A stretch of DNA of 64,000 nucleotides from Antilocapra americana (GCA_007570785.1 ML660201.1:33851840-33915839); one strand, 5' to 3'. Counted from the stretch's first letter, positions 50,038 through 61,579 are shown. Numbers and translations are program-made. The notes: generated by a model not told the origin, from the sequence alone.

Positions 50038-50689
50038 AAAATGGCAAAGGAGGAGATGAATTTTTTAATGCATAGCAAGCATCTTAAAATTCTCTTTCCA
50101 TGGCTGCCCCCTTTTTATTCTATAGATGGATGCCAACTTTTCCCACCAGTTCTGTCTCTTCTACCCTGAAACATACCCTGTACACAGACTTTGTCTGTCC
50201 AGTAGTCCCTGTTCCCTCTCCTGCTCTTTATCATACAAATCTATCAGCTAATCTGCCCTGTTTGTTTTTCCCTTTGCTTTACTAAATATCCAAACTGCCC
50301 GCATACTATGCAGTCTCTGATACTAGATGAATTTTTTCTCTAAAATTGCAGGACCACAGTGGTCTTTTCATCTGACTTCATCGACTGTATGAATTCCATC
50401 CAACTGGTGGCCTCAGACCAGGTAAGAGGATGACTCTGAAAGTCACTGTATCTGTTCTTATGGTCAGGGCCCATACTCAGGAAACCTTTATGATGAGGCC
50501 AGGTCTCATATCTGACACTTCTCTGTCTGCAGCTCATTTTGTCTCAGAGAGATGTCCAGACACGAACACACAAGCCATGATTGCTGGAAAGCACTGCATA
50601 GGGTGCATATGATAAAAAAGCAGTATTAAAGTCCAACCAAGTGATCAGTCCACATCACCCCACACACACTCTGCCTTGCATCCAGCCCT

Positions 50690-50965
50690 TCAGACCTGCT
50701 GTTCTATCCAACTTAAAAACTCATACGTCCCTGCCTGCCTTCCCTGTTCTACCTGTTCTTCACCTGCCTGACTATTCCTCATTCTTCAGGGCTCAGCTTA
50801 CACCTCGTCCTCCAGGGTGGTCCTGGCCACTTGGAAATATGTATCTCTGCCTCGGACTCCCTGGGACTTGTGAGTTTATACTTCTTCCCCATTTCAGCCT
50901 GTATCCCACAAGAGCCCAGGCTCTTTGCAGCCTGTTCCTCTGGGGCCTAACATAGTAGAGCCTCA
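50690..50965 (+). repeat. L2 3'-region relic
   Basis: 'ctcattcttcagggctcagct', 'cacctcgtcctccagggtgg' and 'gagcccaggctctttgcagc' then 'gtagagcctcaaaaaatattt' match the sense L2 order. Confidence 0.65.
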
Positions 50966-50969
50966 AAAA

Positions 50970-51980
50970 ATATTTTGAAGAAATATTAAAAGGAAGATTC
51001 CTCAAAATTCCTGATTGAGTAAATTAAAAGGGAGGAAGGAAAGCAGAGCTCAGCCTTCTACACTTGGATGTGTGCATTGCCTCCGCTGCTTCACGTTCAT
51101 TCTAAGATAAGCGCTCCTGTCTTCTGGATGCTGGGTTGCTACAGGGCAAAATTTCACTCAAAGCTCCCTGTTAGTGCCTGTGGCTGTGATCAGGTTTGCA
51201 TTTCTGAATTTCGCCCCAAATTAACAAAAACCCTCTAAGCATAGTATTTTCCAGTTTCAAATAGTAATGATGTCCTTGGACTCCACAAGGAAGCTATCAA
51301 CATTTCAAGTACTGTCAACTCAAAATGCAAAAACCCAAGTTAAGAGTTCATGCCACGGAATCATAATCAGTTTATCATTTAATGAAACAATGATCCCTGG
51401 GAAGTGAAGGTTTAAGAAGAGGCAAATTCATATTGATCTGGAAAATGCTCCCTAGGAATAAACTTATATTAGCAAATGGGATAAATTATCATATTTCAAT
51501 ATTCTTCTTTCATGAGTCGAGTGCTAATTACATGACTGTTGATTAGAAGATATATCTGAACAAGCCTGGACAGAATCAGGGCACACTTAGTAGATAATAG
51601 AAATCTGCAAGCGAATTACAAGTAAATGAGATGGTACAGTCCTTAATAAAAGTGGCAGAAGAAACACAGAGAAGGAAGTTGATGCTTTCTATCCAGTAAC
51701 AAAAAGTGAATCTAGCAAAAGCAAATGTTATTCTGATGTTTCAGGTACAATCAACTGTGCTTATTATAAACGGGATTCCAGTGGACAGAGGTTTGCAAAG
51801 GCATACATTCAAAAGGTAGGTAATGGTACTGCCATAAGACTTTTAGAGGCATTGAAACCAATTTTATTCTTCTACAATCTAGAGTTTTCTCTCACCTCTC
51901 TTTACTGAGGTGGAAAAACAAACTTTACCCTCTGAAAAAGTACACGTGAAGAGGAAGTTTTTCTGACCTGTAAGAGAGAT
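50970..51980. other. unassigned intergenic stretch
   Basis: AT-rich, apparently unique sequence. I recognise no gene, RNA or repeat. Confidence 0.5.
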
Positions 51981-51994
51981 CAAAGGGCTCTGAA

Positions 51995-52312
51995 AAATGA
52001 AAGTGAAAATCACTGAGTCATGTCCGACTCTTTGTGACCCCATGGACTATATATAGTCCATGGAATTCTCCAGGCCAGAATATTGGAATGGGTAGCCTTT
52101 CCCTTCTCCCGGGAATCTTCCCAACCCAGGGATCAAACCCAGGTCTCCCACACTGCAGGCGAATTCTTTACCAGATGAGCCACAAGGGAAGTCCAAAAAT
52201 ACTAGAATGTAGCCTATCCCTTCTCCAGCAGATCTTCCCCACCCAGAAATTGAACCAGGATCACCTGCTTTGCAGGCAGGTTCTTTACCAGCTGAGCTAT
52301 CAGGGAGGCCTG
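51995..52312 (-). repeat. Bov-tA compound SINE with 12-bp target duplication
   Basis: Two antisense tRNA-type ends occur: 'gcgaattctttaccagatga' + 'gccacaagggaag' at about 52158-52192 and 'gcaggttctttaccagctga' at about 52277-52296. The direct repeat aagggctctgaa at 51983-51994 and 52313-52324 bounds the unit. A palindrome around 52046-52060 (tggactatatatagtcca) lies inside. Confidence 0.92.
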
Positions 52313-52549
52313 AAGGGCTCTGAAGTCAACATGAAATTCCTCTGAGCTAGAAACAGAACTAACAGTATTCCTTTCATTTCCTAATTATTCCCAGATAAAG
52401 AGCCCAGGAAGAAAATTAGCTCATTTATTTGCAAAATCTGTCCTATAATCTCATCTATCAACTCTTTCAATGTTGTTTTTCAGTTCTGCGGAATGATGAT
52501 TCAGGGGGCATTTTGTGTAAAGCATGGGTGTGGTTGAGATGTATGCTGC

Positions 52550-53120
52550 TCACTGAAGAGCCCTGTGTTGCCTCCTGCATCCCCACCCCTTAGCAGTGGG
52601 TGGGGTCATGTGACTAGTACTGGTCAGAGAACTGAAGGAAAGTGAGGTGTCACCCCTAGGCATTTGCCTGCAATCTTACCACGGTGACCAGGATGCCCAG
52701 GGTGAGACACTGAATCACTGGATGGGAGCAGACCGGATCCCTGAGTCACTGCGCAGAAGAAGACATGCTTAAGCAGCCTTGTTTCAATAAGCAATTCAGC
52801 TGGCCCTTGAACAACTTGAGGTTCCAACATGTCATCCAGTTGAAAATCTGAATATAATTTATAGTGGAGTCTGGAATGTGTGGTTTCTCCATATCTGTGC
52901 TTCCTCTGGACCTGAGATTCTGCATCCTTAGATTCAACCTTCAATGATGTAGTACTGTTGTATTTACAACTGAAAACAGACCATGTATTAAGTGTATCCG
53001 CATAGTCCAAACCTGAGTTGTTCAAGGATCAGCTGAACACCTTTGTTGTATTAAACTGTAGAGGTTTCAGTATTAGTTTGTTGCTATAGCAAAACAGCCT
53101 ATTGCGACTAATACATGGAA
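52550..53120 (+). repeat. MaLR-like LTR relic split by a Tigger-type MITE
   Basis: 'gggtggggtcatgtgactag', 'gagcagaccggatccctgagtcac'-like text and, after the interruption, 'gttgtattaaactgtagagg' with 'gcgactaatacatgg' resemble the end of a mammalian LTR. The family is uncertain. Confidence 0.45.
52797..53035. mobile_element. Tigger-type MITE with terminal inverted repeats
   Basis: The left end cagctggcccttgaacaac is matched by the right end gttgttcaaggatcagctg read in reverse complement, with two mismatches over 19 bp. The 239-bp element has no coding capacity. The expected TA target is not intact at the edges. Confidence 0.82.
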
Positions 53121-53124
53121 ACCA

Positions 53125-54600
53125 ATTTAATCCTTTCAAGAGTCCTCCTTGCCTAGACCATCTAGTCATGTGAGTTCATGACCATGAGAAGTTCTGAAGG
53201 CCACAGGGCCAGTGTTTTGGTTGTTTCTTTTTTGACTTGCTTGCTTTGGTTTCATTACGTTGTTTGACTAGTTACAGCCTCAGTCCACAGCTGTGGCCTT
53301 GGAGAACTACAATCTGTGAGCCCATAAGCTCCAAGCCAGTGCACACCTCTGTATTTTTCTTACCAGTGTATTCACACATGCTAAGCTCAGTGTGTGTACA
53401 AAGTAGGTGCCTCCCAATGATTTATTGGATGAAAAGAATAAATGTAAGAATGTAATGACTCATGCAGAGATTATCCAGACTGCATGAAGCTCCCATCACC
53501 CAAAATACTGCCCTTGAAAAACTGGAAAAGACCTCCTCCCTCATACAAAGACAGAATCTGTGGGAGAAAATCACTAAGCTGGATTCGACCTCCTGTGTGT
53601 ATTATTCTAGGACTGGGGATGAAGCAATGAATAAGTCAGATAACCTTCCTGCTCTCTTGAAGCTCTGCTTTTCTCCTGTCAAATTTCAAGCTGAAATTTG
53701 GCTTGTGGAAAGAAAATGTTCTAATCATCTAGTTATCTGAGTTATCTAGTAAGAAAAATAAGGCATGGCAAAAGATTCAAGTCCCCCCTCAGTATATTAA
53801 CTCCTCAACCCTCCCTTTCCCAGAGCCCGTGGCTACTCACCAGTCTTCTTGTCTCACCATCACTTCTGGGGCTCCCCCTGGAAATTCCCACCACCTTGTT
53901 TCTTACTTGAACTGAGGAGATGACCCCTACCCTCCTCCCTTGCCAAAACTCATCCTTCAGAAAAGCTGTTTCCTCCCTTGCGTTTCTCTTCCTCTCCTCC
54001 TGGGTCAGCATCCCGTAGTTTCCTTTTTAATCAGTGGTTTTAGGCATGGCTTGCTAGCCTGACCTGTGTTAAACATCTCCAGTCTGGGTCAATACAGTGA
54101 GTGCTTTTGAAAGGGTCACTGACTCTGCAAAGAGACGCTCCCAAGTGTCCTAACTAAAGCCCACACTGCAACAGCCCCGTAACTCAAGAGAAAAAGTCTG
54201 CTTCCTCCATCTGGTCCTCAGAGTATCATCTGGGACCACACAGAGTAGTGTCCAGGCAGTGCCCTCTGCTCAGAAGGGCAGCACAAGTGCCCAGCCGCCC
54301 ATTTGCCCCTTCTCCTGCCAGCGCTCTCTACCTCCTGACCCCCCGCCCCGACCTGGTCACCACACAGCTGTGACTACAGAGCTGACTACCCTCAAGGGGC
54401 TGGGATGGGAGGAAATTCTCCAGCATCCCGCCCTGCCTTTGTCCCTTCTAGAGTCTCAATTGCTAGGCCAGTATTTTGAGTAGACCCAACCTCACACATG
54501 AGGTTACACATGTTCCCCTGAAAGTCTCTCACATCATCAGGGCGGCCCTCCTCCTCCTTCCAGTTCTGTTTTGCAAATTAATGCCATATGCACCATCTTT
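53125..54600. other. unassigned intergenic stretch
   Basis: No gene recognised. 'ctaggactggggatgaagcaat' at about 53609 with 'gataaccttcctgctctcttg' suggests an antisense L2 or MIR trace. Other open frames here have no known domain. Confidence 0.45.
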
Positions 54601-54604
54601 TGAA

Positions 54605-54900
54605 TGACTTTTTTCAAAAAACTGAGGCAAACCCTAATGTTCATAGCAATAGCCAAGATATTATTTATGTATCATTTGCAATAACTTAAATAACTAAAAT
54701 ACAGAAACAGCATAAGTATCCATCGACATTGGAATAGAGAGAAAGATGTGGTGGTATGTAGGTACATATATATACATGTGCACACACACAATGGAATAAT
54801 ATTCAGACATTAAAAAAACGGAATTTTGTCAGTTGCAACAGCATGTATGGACCAGAGGGCGTTATGCTTAGTGAAATAAGTCAGACAGAGAAAGACAGTA
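54605..54900 (+). repeat. L1 3'-region fragment
   Basis: 'gcaatagccaagatattatt', 'ggaataatattcagacatta' and 'gtgaaataagtcagacagag' follow sense L1. A short CA run lies at 54781-54790. Confidence 0.7.
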
Positions 54901-54964
54901 GGAAAGTCAATTTGGAACCAACCAACAGGTGAAGGATTTGACTGGTACTATTCAGATGCTTCTA

Positions 54965-55178
54965 TGGGCTTCCCTGGTGGCTCTATGGCAAAGAATCTGC
55001 CTGCCAGTGCAAGAGACACAGATTCAATCCTTGGGTCAAGAAGATCCCCTGAATAAGGAAATAGCAACCCTCTCCATTATTCTCGCCTGGGAAATCCCAA
55101 GGACAGAGGAGCCTGTAGCCATGGCTACAGTCCATGAGGTCACAAGAAAGTCAGACATGACTTAGCAACTAAACAGCA
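54965..55178 (+). repeat. Bov-tA SINE with perfect 15-bp target duplication
   Basis: Sense Bov-tA from gggcttccctggtggctcta to 'gacttagcaactaaacagca'. The direct repeat attcagatgcttcta is exact at 54950-54964 and 55179-55193, consistent with a relatively recent insertion. Confidence 0.95.
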
Positions 55179-55863
55179 ATTCAGATGCTTCTAGGGACCT
55201 GGGATCTTTTAAAAGGAAACAATGCACAGATTTAGACTGCTCACATATTATATCTTGGCTCTGCCTTTTGGCAGCTGTTTACCCTTGGACGTGTTTGTCT
55301 CTCTCTATGCCCCAGATAGAAAAAAAGATGTAACATGTGAGAGGCCAAGGGCAGTTCTCCTTCACTAAGAAGGGAAATGAAACCCAAGTGTAAATGAATA
55401 AATGAAACCCAAGTAGGCTGAGCCAAAGAAAGAGATGAGTCAACCTGGTTGACTCCGGTTACTTTTCCTTCCAGCCTGACTCCCATCAAGATCCTTCTTT
55501 TTTAGGTAAAATTCGTCACCCAGCTTTCAAGCCTAGAACCCAGTTCTGCTGGGGGAAGTGATGAGATGTCAAATGAGAGCAGGAGGTCCCTCTGACTTGC
55601 TGCTTGAACTCCAGGCAGGACATGGGTATTTACCCTCCAAATGGAACACCACATTGCTTCCTCTTGCTCTCTTCCAATAGGGACTGTCTAGGAAAGGACA
55701 AGGACCAAGTAATCAAGCCATTGGATCCGATCCATATGACATCCTACCTGTGATCCCCAGGGAGATTCAAAATTGGCAGTTCTGGGGCCAATCCATGTTT
55801 ACCCCATTTCCCGATGATACCTTCTGACTCATCTTTGGCAAGTACAAAGGAGAGTCTACTCTG

Positions 55864-55979
55864 GGACAGCCCTGGTGGTCCAGGAGTTAGACTCAGCACT
55901 TCCTCTGCAGGGAGCAAAGGTTCAGTACCTGGGCAGGAGACTGAGATCCCACATGCCTCACAGTGCAGCCAAAAAAAAG
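55864..55979 (+). repeat. CHR-type SINE, sense
   Basis: 'gacagccctggtggtccagg', 'agttagactcagcacttcct' and 'gagatcccacatgcctcaca' + 'gtgcagccaaaaaaaag' give a complete sense CHR SINE with an A tail. Confidence 0.85.
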
Positions 55980-56040
55980 TTGACTTTCCTGTCTTAAAAA
56001 CTATTTATGTTTCTGACACTATGTCTAATACCTTTAATGT

Positions 56041-56250
56041 CTTTTGTTTAGTTGCTAAGTTGTGTTCAACTCTTTGTGACCCTATAGATGGTAGCCTGCC
56101 AGGCTCCTCTCTCCATGGGTCTTTCCAGGCAAGAATACTGGAGTGGGTAGACTTTCACTTTTCCAGGGGATCTTCCTGACCCAGGGATCAAACCATGTCT
56201 CCTGCATTAGCAGGCAGATTCTTTACCACTGAGCCACCCAGGAAGCCCTT
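56041..56250 (-). repeat. Bov-tA SINE, antisense
   Basis: 'ttagttgctaagttgtgttc', 'caggcaagaatactggagtg' and 'ttaccactgagccacccagg'. The words cctttaatg (56032-56040) and ccttttaatg (56251-56260) are probably the target duplication. Confidence 0.9.
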
Positions 56251-57239
56251 CCTTTTAATGATTACACTTATACAAGTGAAGTAATCTTTAGTTGGGGACC
56301 TGGTAGAATTTCAGAGCTTTGGGTAAGTGTCTTCCTGGGCTGTAGGGGTCAGACCACAGACCTGGGGATGAGGCCTGGGCGGTGCTTCCCCTGAATGGAA
56401 TGAATGGCTCCATTGCCAGTTGACTTTGAGGGGAAGAGAGAACTTTCTTCACAGTGAGGCTGGAGGGGACTAGGGCCAAGATTCTGAGGTTTGGAGAAAT
56501 TTCAGGAATTGCTGTGCTGTCTGACTATGTCAGGGCAGTAATCATGCATGGCACATGAGGATACCAGTCTCAAGAAAATAGAATGTGAATAGTGCCCCGT
56601 AGAATTCTGCAACAAGATGGCCCATGCCAAAACAAGACAAAAACTGGCTCAGTGGGAGACTAGGTTTATGCTTAAATTGAGGGGCCTGGCCTGTGGTCAT
56701 GCATGGGCTGATGTGGTAGAGAAGAAACCACCTTTCTCCCATTGCTGTGGTCAGACTGGGTAAAGACAGAGAGCAGGGCATGAAGACCAACAGCAGAAGT
56801 GGCCCCTGGGATACACGGTCAACATGAAGCCTCTTCTTATTTATAGAAGAGGTGGCAGGTGCCCTGAGAAGTGAGTGAGTAAGGCAGAAATTATGTCTTT
56901 TGGCTTCATAGGGCACATATTACCTCTGAGCAACCAGACATCTGACTGTGTTTAATTAATATGCTTCTTGGACATCTAGGGTGAACAAGGGAGAAGGGCA
57001 CAGATTCTGTGGCAGGCAGGGATAAGAAGTCATTGTATTTTGGAGCATCTGTGTGGGGTAATAACATCTGTACTCCTGGCTGGGAACTGGACATCCCAGT
57101 TACATGTGATTCTGTTGGTTTGTTTCCTGTGGAGGGGAAAAGTGGTCAAATGGTTATGGATTTTAGATTTGCTTACCTGAAGTAAAAAAATAAGAAACTT
57201 GTGACTTTTATGAAGATGTAAAATTCTAGTTTTTTTTGA

Positions 57240-57680
57240 ATTGCAGTGGTTTGAATTTTGATGCCCAAAAAGATCTGTCCAAGTCTTACGTCAAATATCT
57301 GTGAATGTGACCTTCTCAGTAGAGGTCTTTGCAGATAGACGTCATCTGAGATTTAGAGCAAGCCCTAAATCAAGTGACCAATGTTCTTACAAGAGAAATG
57401 AGAGGGACACACACAGAGACATACAGATGGAGAAGACCCTGTGAAAATGAGACAGGGATTGGAATAAGGTGGCCACAAGCCAAGGAACTCCAGGAGCTGC
57501 CAGAAGCTGGAAGATGTACGGAAGGATCCTCCTTTCAAGCTTGTGGAGGGAGCATGGCCCTGCCAACACCTTGATTTTGGACATCTGGCCTCCAGAACTG
57601 TAAGAGAAAAAAGTTCTGATGTTTTAAACTGCTTGGTTTATGATAATTTGTCACAGCAGCCTCAGGAAACTAATGCAAGC
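57240..57680 (+). repeat. MLT1-type LTR (ERVL-MaLR)
   Basis: 'ggtttgaattttgatgccca', 'ctgtgaatgtgaccttctca', 'ctttgcagatagacgtcatc', 'acaagccaaggaactccagg' and 'tggcctccagaactgtaaga' occur in the canonical MLT1 order, ending near 'ggaaactaatgcaag'. It appears to be a solo LTR. Confidence 0.85.
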
Positions 57681-57802
57681 ATATTCAGTGTTTGCTGGTA
57701 TTAAGTGAAAACTGAGTCATGGTCCCATGCCCCTTTCTCTAATGGGAGATTGTTGAAACCTAGGCAAAGCATGTGGCTGATTCGTTTAATGCTGTTCTGA
57801 GG

Positions 57803-57985
57803 CAGCAGTTCTTAAATGACCATCAGAATCCAGAGACCCTTTAAGATAGATTACCACCCCACCCCACCCGCCCCGACATTCTGATTCAGGAAGTCTGGGA
57901 TGGAACCTAAGAATCTGAATTGTTTACAAGTTTCCAGATTCTGCTGCTGCTGCTAGTTTGGAACCATACTTTGAGAACCACAGAG
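57803..57985 (+). repeat. MER5A-like DNA transposon relic
   Basis: 'gcagcagttcttaaatgacc', 'acattctgattcaggaagtc' and the inverted right end 'ctttgagaaccaca' show the MER5A layout. Confidence 0.68.
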
Positions 57986-57989
57986 TTAA

Positions 57990-59280
57990 AGTTACAGGCT
58001 CCACACCAGCCCCAGCACCACACCCCTAAAAGGGAGTGCTTCTCATTTTAGAAACTAGTGGAAATTTGGGGAAAGGCATCCCACTTGGGAAGAATGATGG
58101 AAAGAATAAAATTTGCTTTTTTGTTTTCTGTGGTTTACAGTGGGTCAGAGTTATAAATCAAAGATACAAAAGGTGTTCTATTATGAGCAATTTTGCCTCT
58201 TTTGCCAATCGATACCTGACATTTTCCTCTGAGTTTAGACAAGTGTATGGGTTTATCTGGCACTTAGTAGGTGGCTCATTTGAAGTCCCTGGGGAGGCAG
58301 TGACTCCATGCAGTAGTTTTAAACATGGTTGAAACTGCAGGCTGATCGTGTATCACTCTGGACCCGTCTTGTATACACTGTCGCTCCTCTCCGCCTAGCC
58401 TTTTGCTGCACATCCCACTCTGCCAGTGAGGTCAACCCAGGTGTCAGCAGCTTCGTGGAGACAGTGCCTGCCACTGCATCTCCTTAAGTCCTTGTTCTGG
58501 GCCACTTGCCTCTTGCTTCCTCCCCTGAATCTTCTCTCACGCCTTTCAGACTCAACCTAATGTGCCTAGTGCAAGAAGTTAATGCTCATGAAGTCATCAT
58601 TGATGCTAAGGAGCTAAGCCAATGAATAAATGTTTCTTTTTCAATTCCTGGGTAGACAGTCCTGGCTTCTCTCTCAAATGACTTCTCAGAATGTCCTTTG
58701 AGAAAAGAGATTATTTCTAGCCCACATAGCTACCTGTCCAACTAAAGAATAATTCCTAGTACAGACTTTTCCTGTCTTCCTTATTTGCCACACTGTCCTT
58801 CACTCCTGCTCCTTGAGACCATTTCCCAAAGAAACCAAGCCTTTGGCTTGGGCTCTGCTTTTTAGGGAATACAGATGAAAACACTTAAATGTACCCTTTT
58901 TCTTCCTTTCCCACCTTTTGGAGATGGATGCAAGTCCAAAGACTCAAAAGTGCACACATGCATATGAAATTTGGGGTGTCTGCTGAAGGGAAGGTGGATA
59001 TTTGTTGGCTTTTATTGTGTAGCTTTGACACAAAGACATGGACCTTCCCCATGGATAATGCATGGAAGTAGGCAGTAGAGCTGAATTGTCCCCCATCATC
59101 CATTGTCCCAGGAGAAAGACCTTGGATTTCATTGACTGTTGTCATCAGAGAGAGGTCCTTTATTGGCTTGGGCAGATCCCCAAAAGGCCTGGAGTTCACC
59201 TGTGCTTACAAATTAGCAGTGTACCTGAAGGAAGACCCTCTAGTTTGTTCTAATTTAATGCCATGAATATGCTTGAAGTT
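57990..59280. other. unassigned intergenic stretch
   Basis: I recognise no gene, RNA or young repeat. Short open frames lack known domains. Confidence 0.5.
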
Positions 59281-59284
59281 TTTA

Positions 59285-59425
59285 TTTTTAATATTTTATT
59301 TATTTATGTGGTTGTGCCAGGTCTTAGTTGCAGCACGCAGAATCTAGTTCCCTGACCAGGGGTCTAACCTAGCCCTCTGCATTGGGAGCTTGGAGTCTTT
59401 ACTGTTGGACCACCAGGGAAGTCCC
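59285..59425 (-). repeat. CHR-type SINE, antisense
   Basis: 'tgccaggtcttagttgcagc', 'tagttccctgaccaggggtc' and 'ttggaccaccagggaagtcc' identify it. Confidence 0.85.
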
Positions 59426-59732
59426 AGCTTTGGCTTTTCAGTCTCTGAAACTCCTAGACTTATATGTGTTGGTCCAGTGCTTCTCCAAAACTGCTCTATG
59501 GACTGATTTTTTTCAAAATCAGGGAGCTTTTTATTTGTCCATTGTGGTAACATGTAATTGCCATAAAATGTGTATTTTAACCATTTTGACTACACAGTTT
59601 GATGGCCATAAGTACAGTGACACTGTGGTACAACCATCACTATCTAATTTCAAAACATTTTTGTTTATCCCCAATAGGGATTCTGTAACCATTAAGCCAC
59701 AACTCCCGCATTTTTTTTTAATTTTTTTTTTT

Positions 59733-60132
59733 NNNNNNNNNNNNNNNNNNNNNNNNNNNNNNNNNNNNNNNNNNNNNNNNNNNNNNNNNNNNNNNNNNNN
59801 NNNNNNNNNNNNNNNNNNNNNNNNNNNNNNNNNNNNNNNNNNNNNNNNNNNNNNNNNNNNNNNNNNNNNNNNNNNNNNNNNNNNNNNNNNNNNNNNNNNN
59901 NNNNNNNNNNNNNNNNNNNNNNNNNNNNNNNNNNNNNNNNNNNNNNNNNNNNNNNNNNNNNNNNNNNNNNNNNNNNNNNNNNNNNNNNNNNNNNNNNNNN
60001 NNNNNNNNNNNNNNNNNNNNNNNNNNNNNNNNNNNNNNNNNNNNNNNNNNNNNNNNNNNNNNNNNNNNNNNNNNNNNNNNNNNNNNNNNNNNNNNNNNNN
60101 NNNNNNNNNNNNNNNNNNNNNNNNNNNNNNNN
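59733..60132. other. assembly gap (400 N)
   Basis: Exactly 400 undetermined bases. The gap lies wholly inside the insertion described above and follows a T-rich run. Confidence 0.99.
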
Positions 60133-60227
60133 TATGGGAGAAGGGCATTGAAGCATGTTAATTGTCATGTGTCTAATCAATCGCCAGCCCAGGATTGATG
60201 CTCGGGACTGGTGCAGCGAGATTTCCT

Positions 60228-60262
60228 GGGGGGGAGGGAGGAGGGAGGGGGGTTCCGGAGGG
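60228..60262 (+). other. G-run cluster, potential G-quadruplex
   Basis: At least four G runs of three or more lie within 35 bp, in the 3' UTR of the L1-type insertion. G-rich 3' UTR tracts are a known feature of L1 elements. Confidence 0.6.
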
Positions 60263-61064
60263 GAAGCATATGTAAACCCATGGTGATATCATGACAATGT
60301 ATGGCAAAAACAATAAAAAAAAGAAAATCAAAAAAAAAAAAGCCACAACTCCCTAGTAACTTCTAGTCTATGTTATGTTGTTGAGTCTAAATATTTCACC
60401 GAAGTGAAATCATACAATATTTGTCCTTTTGTGTCTGGCTCGTCTCTCTGAGGATAATGTCTTCAGGGTTCGTTCATGTTGTGACTTGTGTCAGAACTGT
60501 GTTCCTTTTTATGGCTGAATAATATCCCACTGTGTATATATACCACATTTTGTTAATCTGTTCATGTGTTGACAAGAGTTTTGAGTTGTTTCCACCTTTT
60601 TGCTATTGTGAATAATGCTTCTAGGAACAGGGTATACACGTGTCTGAGGCCCTGCTTTTATTTATACACACACACACACACACACACACACCAAAGTATA
60701 TGCCTTTGATATATGCTTGGGCGTAGAATTGTTGGATCATATAGGAAGTCTGTGTTTAACTACTGAAGAAGTACCATATAGTTTTCCACAGCAGCTGTAT
60801 CATTTTTCTTACTCACAGTACAAAAGATTCCATTAACTCCACATCCTTGCCAATGTTTGTTGTTGTACATTTTTTAAAAATAAGAGCCATCCTCATGGTT
60901 CCGTCTCCCTAATGGATGTAAAATGGTGTCTTATTGTGGTTCTGATTTGCCTAATGACTAGCTAGTAAGCTTTCAAACAAGTCCACATTCCTGAAGTCTA
61001 CCTTTGGGTATTTGTATTGGCTCTGGGTTTGGGCCATAGACCCAGTCAGCCTCCTGTCTAGTCT

Positions 61065-61317
61065 TCTTGTTGTTGTTCAGTCGCTAAGTTGTGTCCAACT
61101 CTTTGTGACCCTATGGACTGCAGCACGCCAGGCTTCCCTTTCCTTCACTGTCTCCTGGAGCTTGCTAAAACTCATGTCCATTGAGTTGACAATGCCGTCC
61201 AACCGTCTCATCCTCTGTTGCCCCCTTGTCCTCCTGCCCTTAATCTTTCCCAGCATCAGGATCTTTTCCAGTGAGTCAGCTCTTCACATCAGGTGGCCAA
61301 AGTATTGGAGCTTCACC
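61065..61317 (-). mobile_element. BovB 3' end, antisense
   Basis: 'ttcagtcgctaagttgtgtc', 'gcacgccaggcttccctttc', 'cccagcatcaggatcttttcc' and 'ggtggccaaagtattggagc' follow the antisense BovB terminus. Confidence 0.9.
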
Positions 61318-61450
61318 TTTTATAATTCCCTGGAATGTTCATCTAGTCTCTGCATATGTCTAATAATATTCAACTTGCTGCATTCTGGGGAAGCCGAGCC
61401 CAGTTTCGTGCAGTAACAATGATGTATCTCTCAATCAAAATTTGTATTAT

Positions 61451-61500
61451 GGGCTTCCCTGGTGGCTCAGATGGTAAAGGATCTGCCTGCAGCAGGAGAC
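61451..61500 (+). repeat. Bov-tA SINE head fragment
   Basis: Only the first 50 bp of a sense Bov-tA are present ('gggcttccctggtggctcag' to 'tctgcctgcagcaggagac'). The 3' part is missing, which is unusual because truncation normally removes the 5' end. Confidence 0.85.
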
Positions 61501-61579
61501 ATAATGCATGGCATTCCTCCTCTGCCTGAAGACACCATTCTCTTACCTCTACTTCCTGTGGCTCCTTCACCCTATAGCT

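Larger units (their letters stand above)
59708..60339 (+). mobile_element. L1-type insertion with 14-bp target duplication, partly unsequenced
   Basis: The direct repeat aagccacaactccc at 59694-59707 and 60340-60353 bounds an insertion. Its right part (60133-60339) ends in 'aaacccatggtgatatcatg', 'caatgtatggcaaaaacaat' and an A-rich tail, as in young ruminant L1 3' ends. Its left part is T-rich and then lost in N. The true length is unknown. Confidence 0.8.
59530..61010 (-). repeat. old L1, antisense, interrupted by a newer insertion
   Basis: Before the insertion: 'ttgactacacagtttgatgg', 'ggtacaaccatcactatcta'. After it: 'ctcgtctctctgaggataat', 'ttttatggctgaataatatcc', 'ctattgtgaataatgcttct' and 'gtaaaatggtgtcttattgt'. 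Both halves are antisense L1 3' sequence in register. A CA microsatellite (60666-60691) lies inside. Confidence 0.75.

Noticed and set aside
59382..60180. Frames of 160-260 codons across the N run
   Set aside because: They consist mostly of undetermined residues and exist only because N cannot encode a stop.
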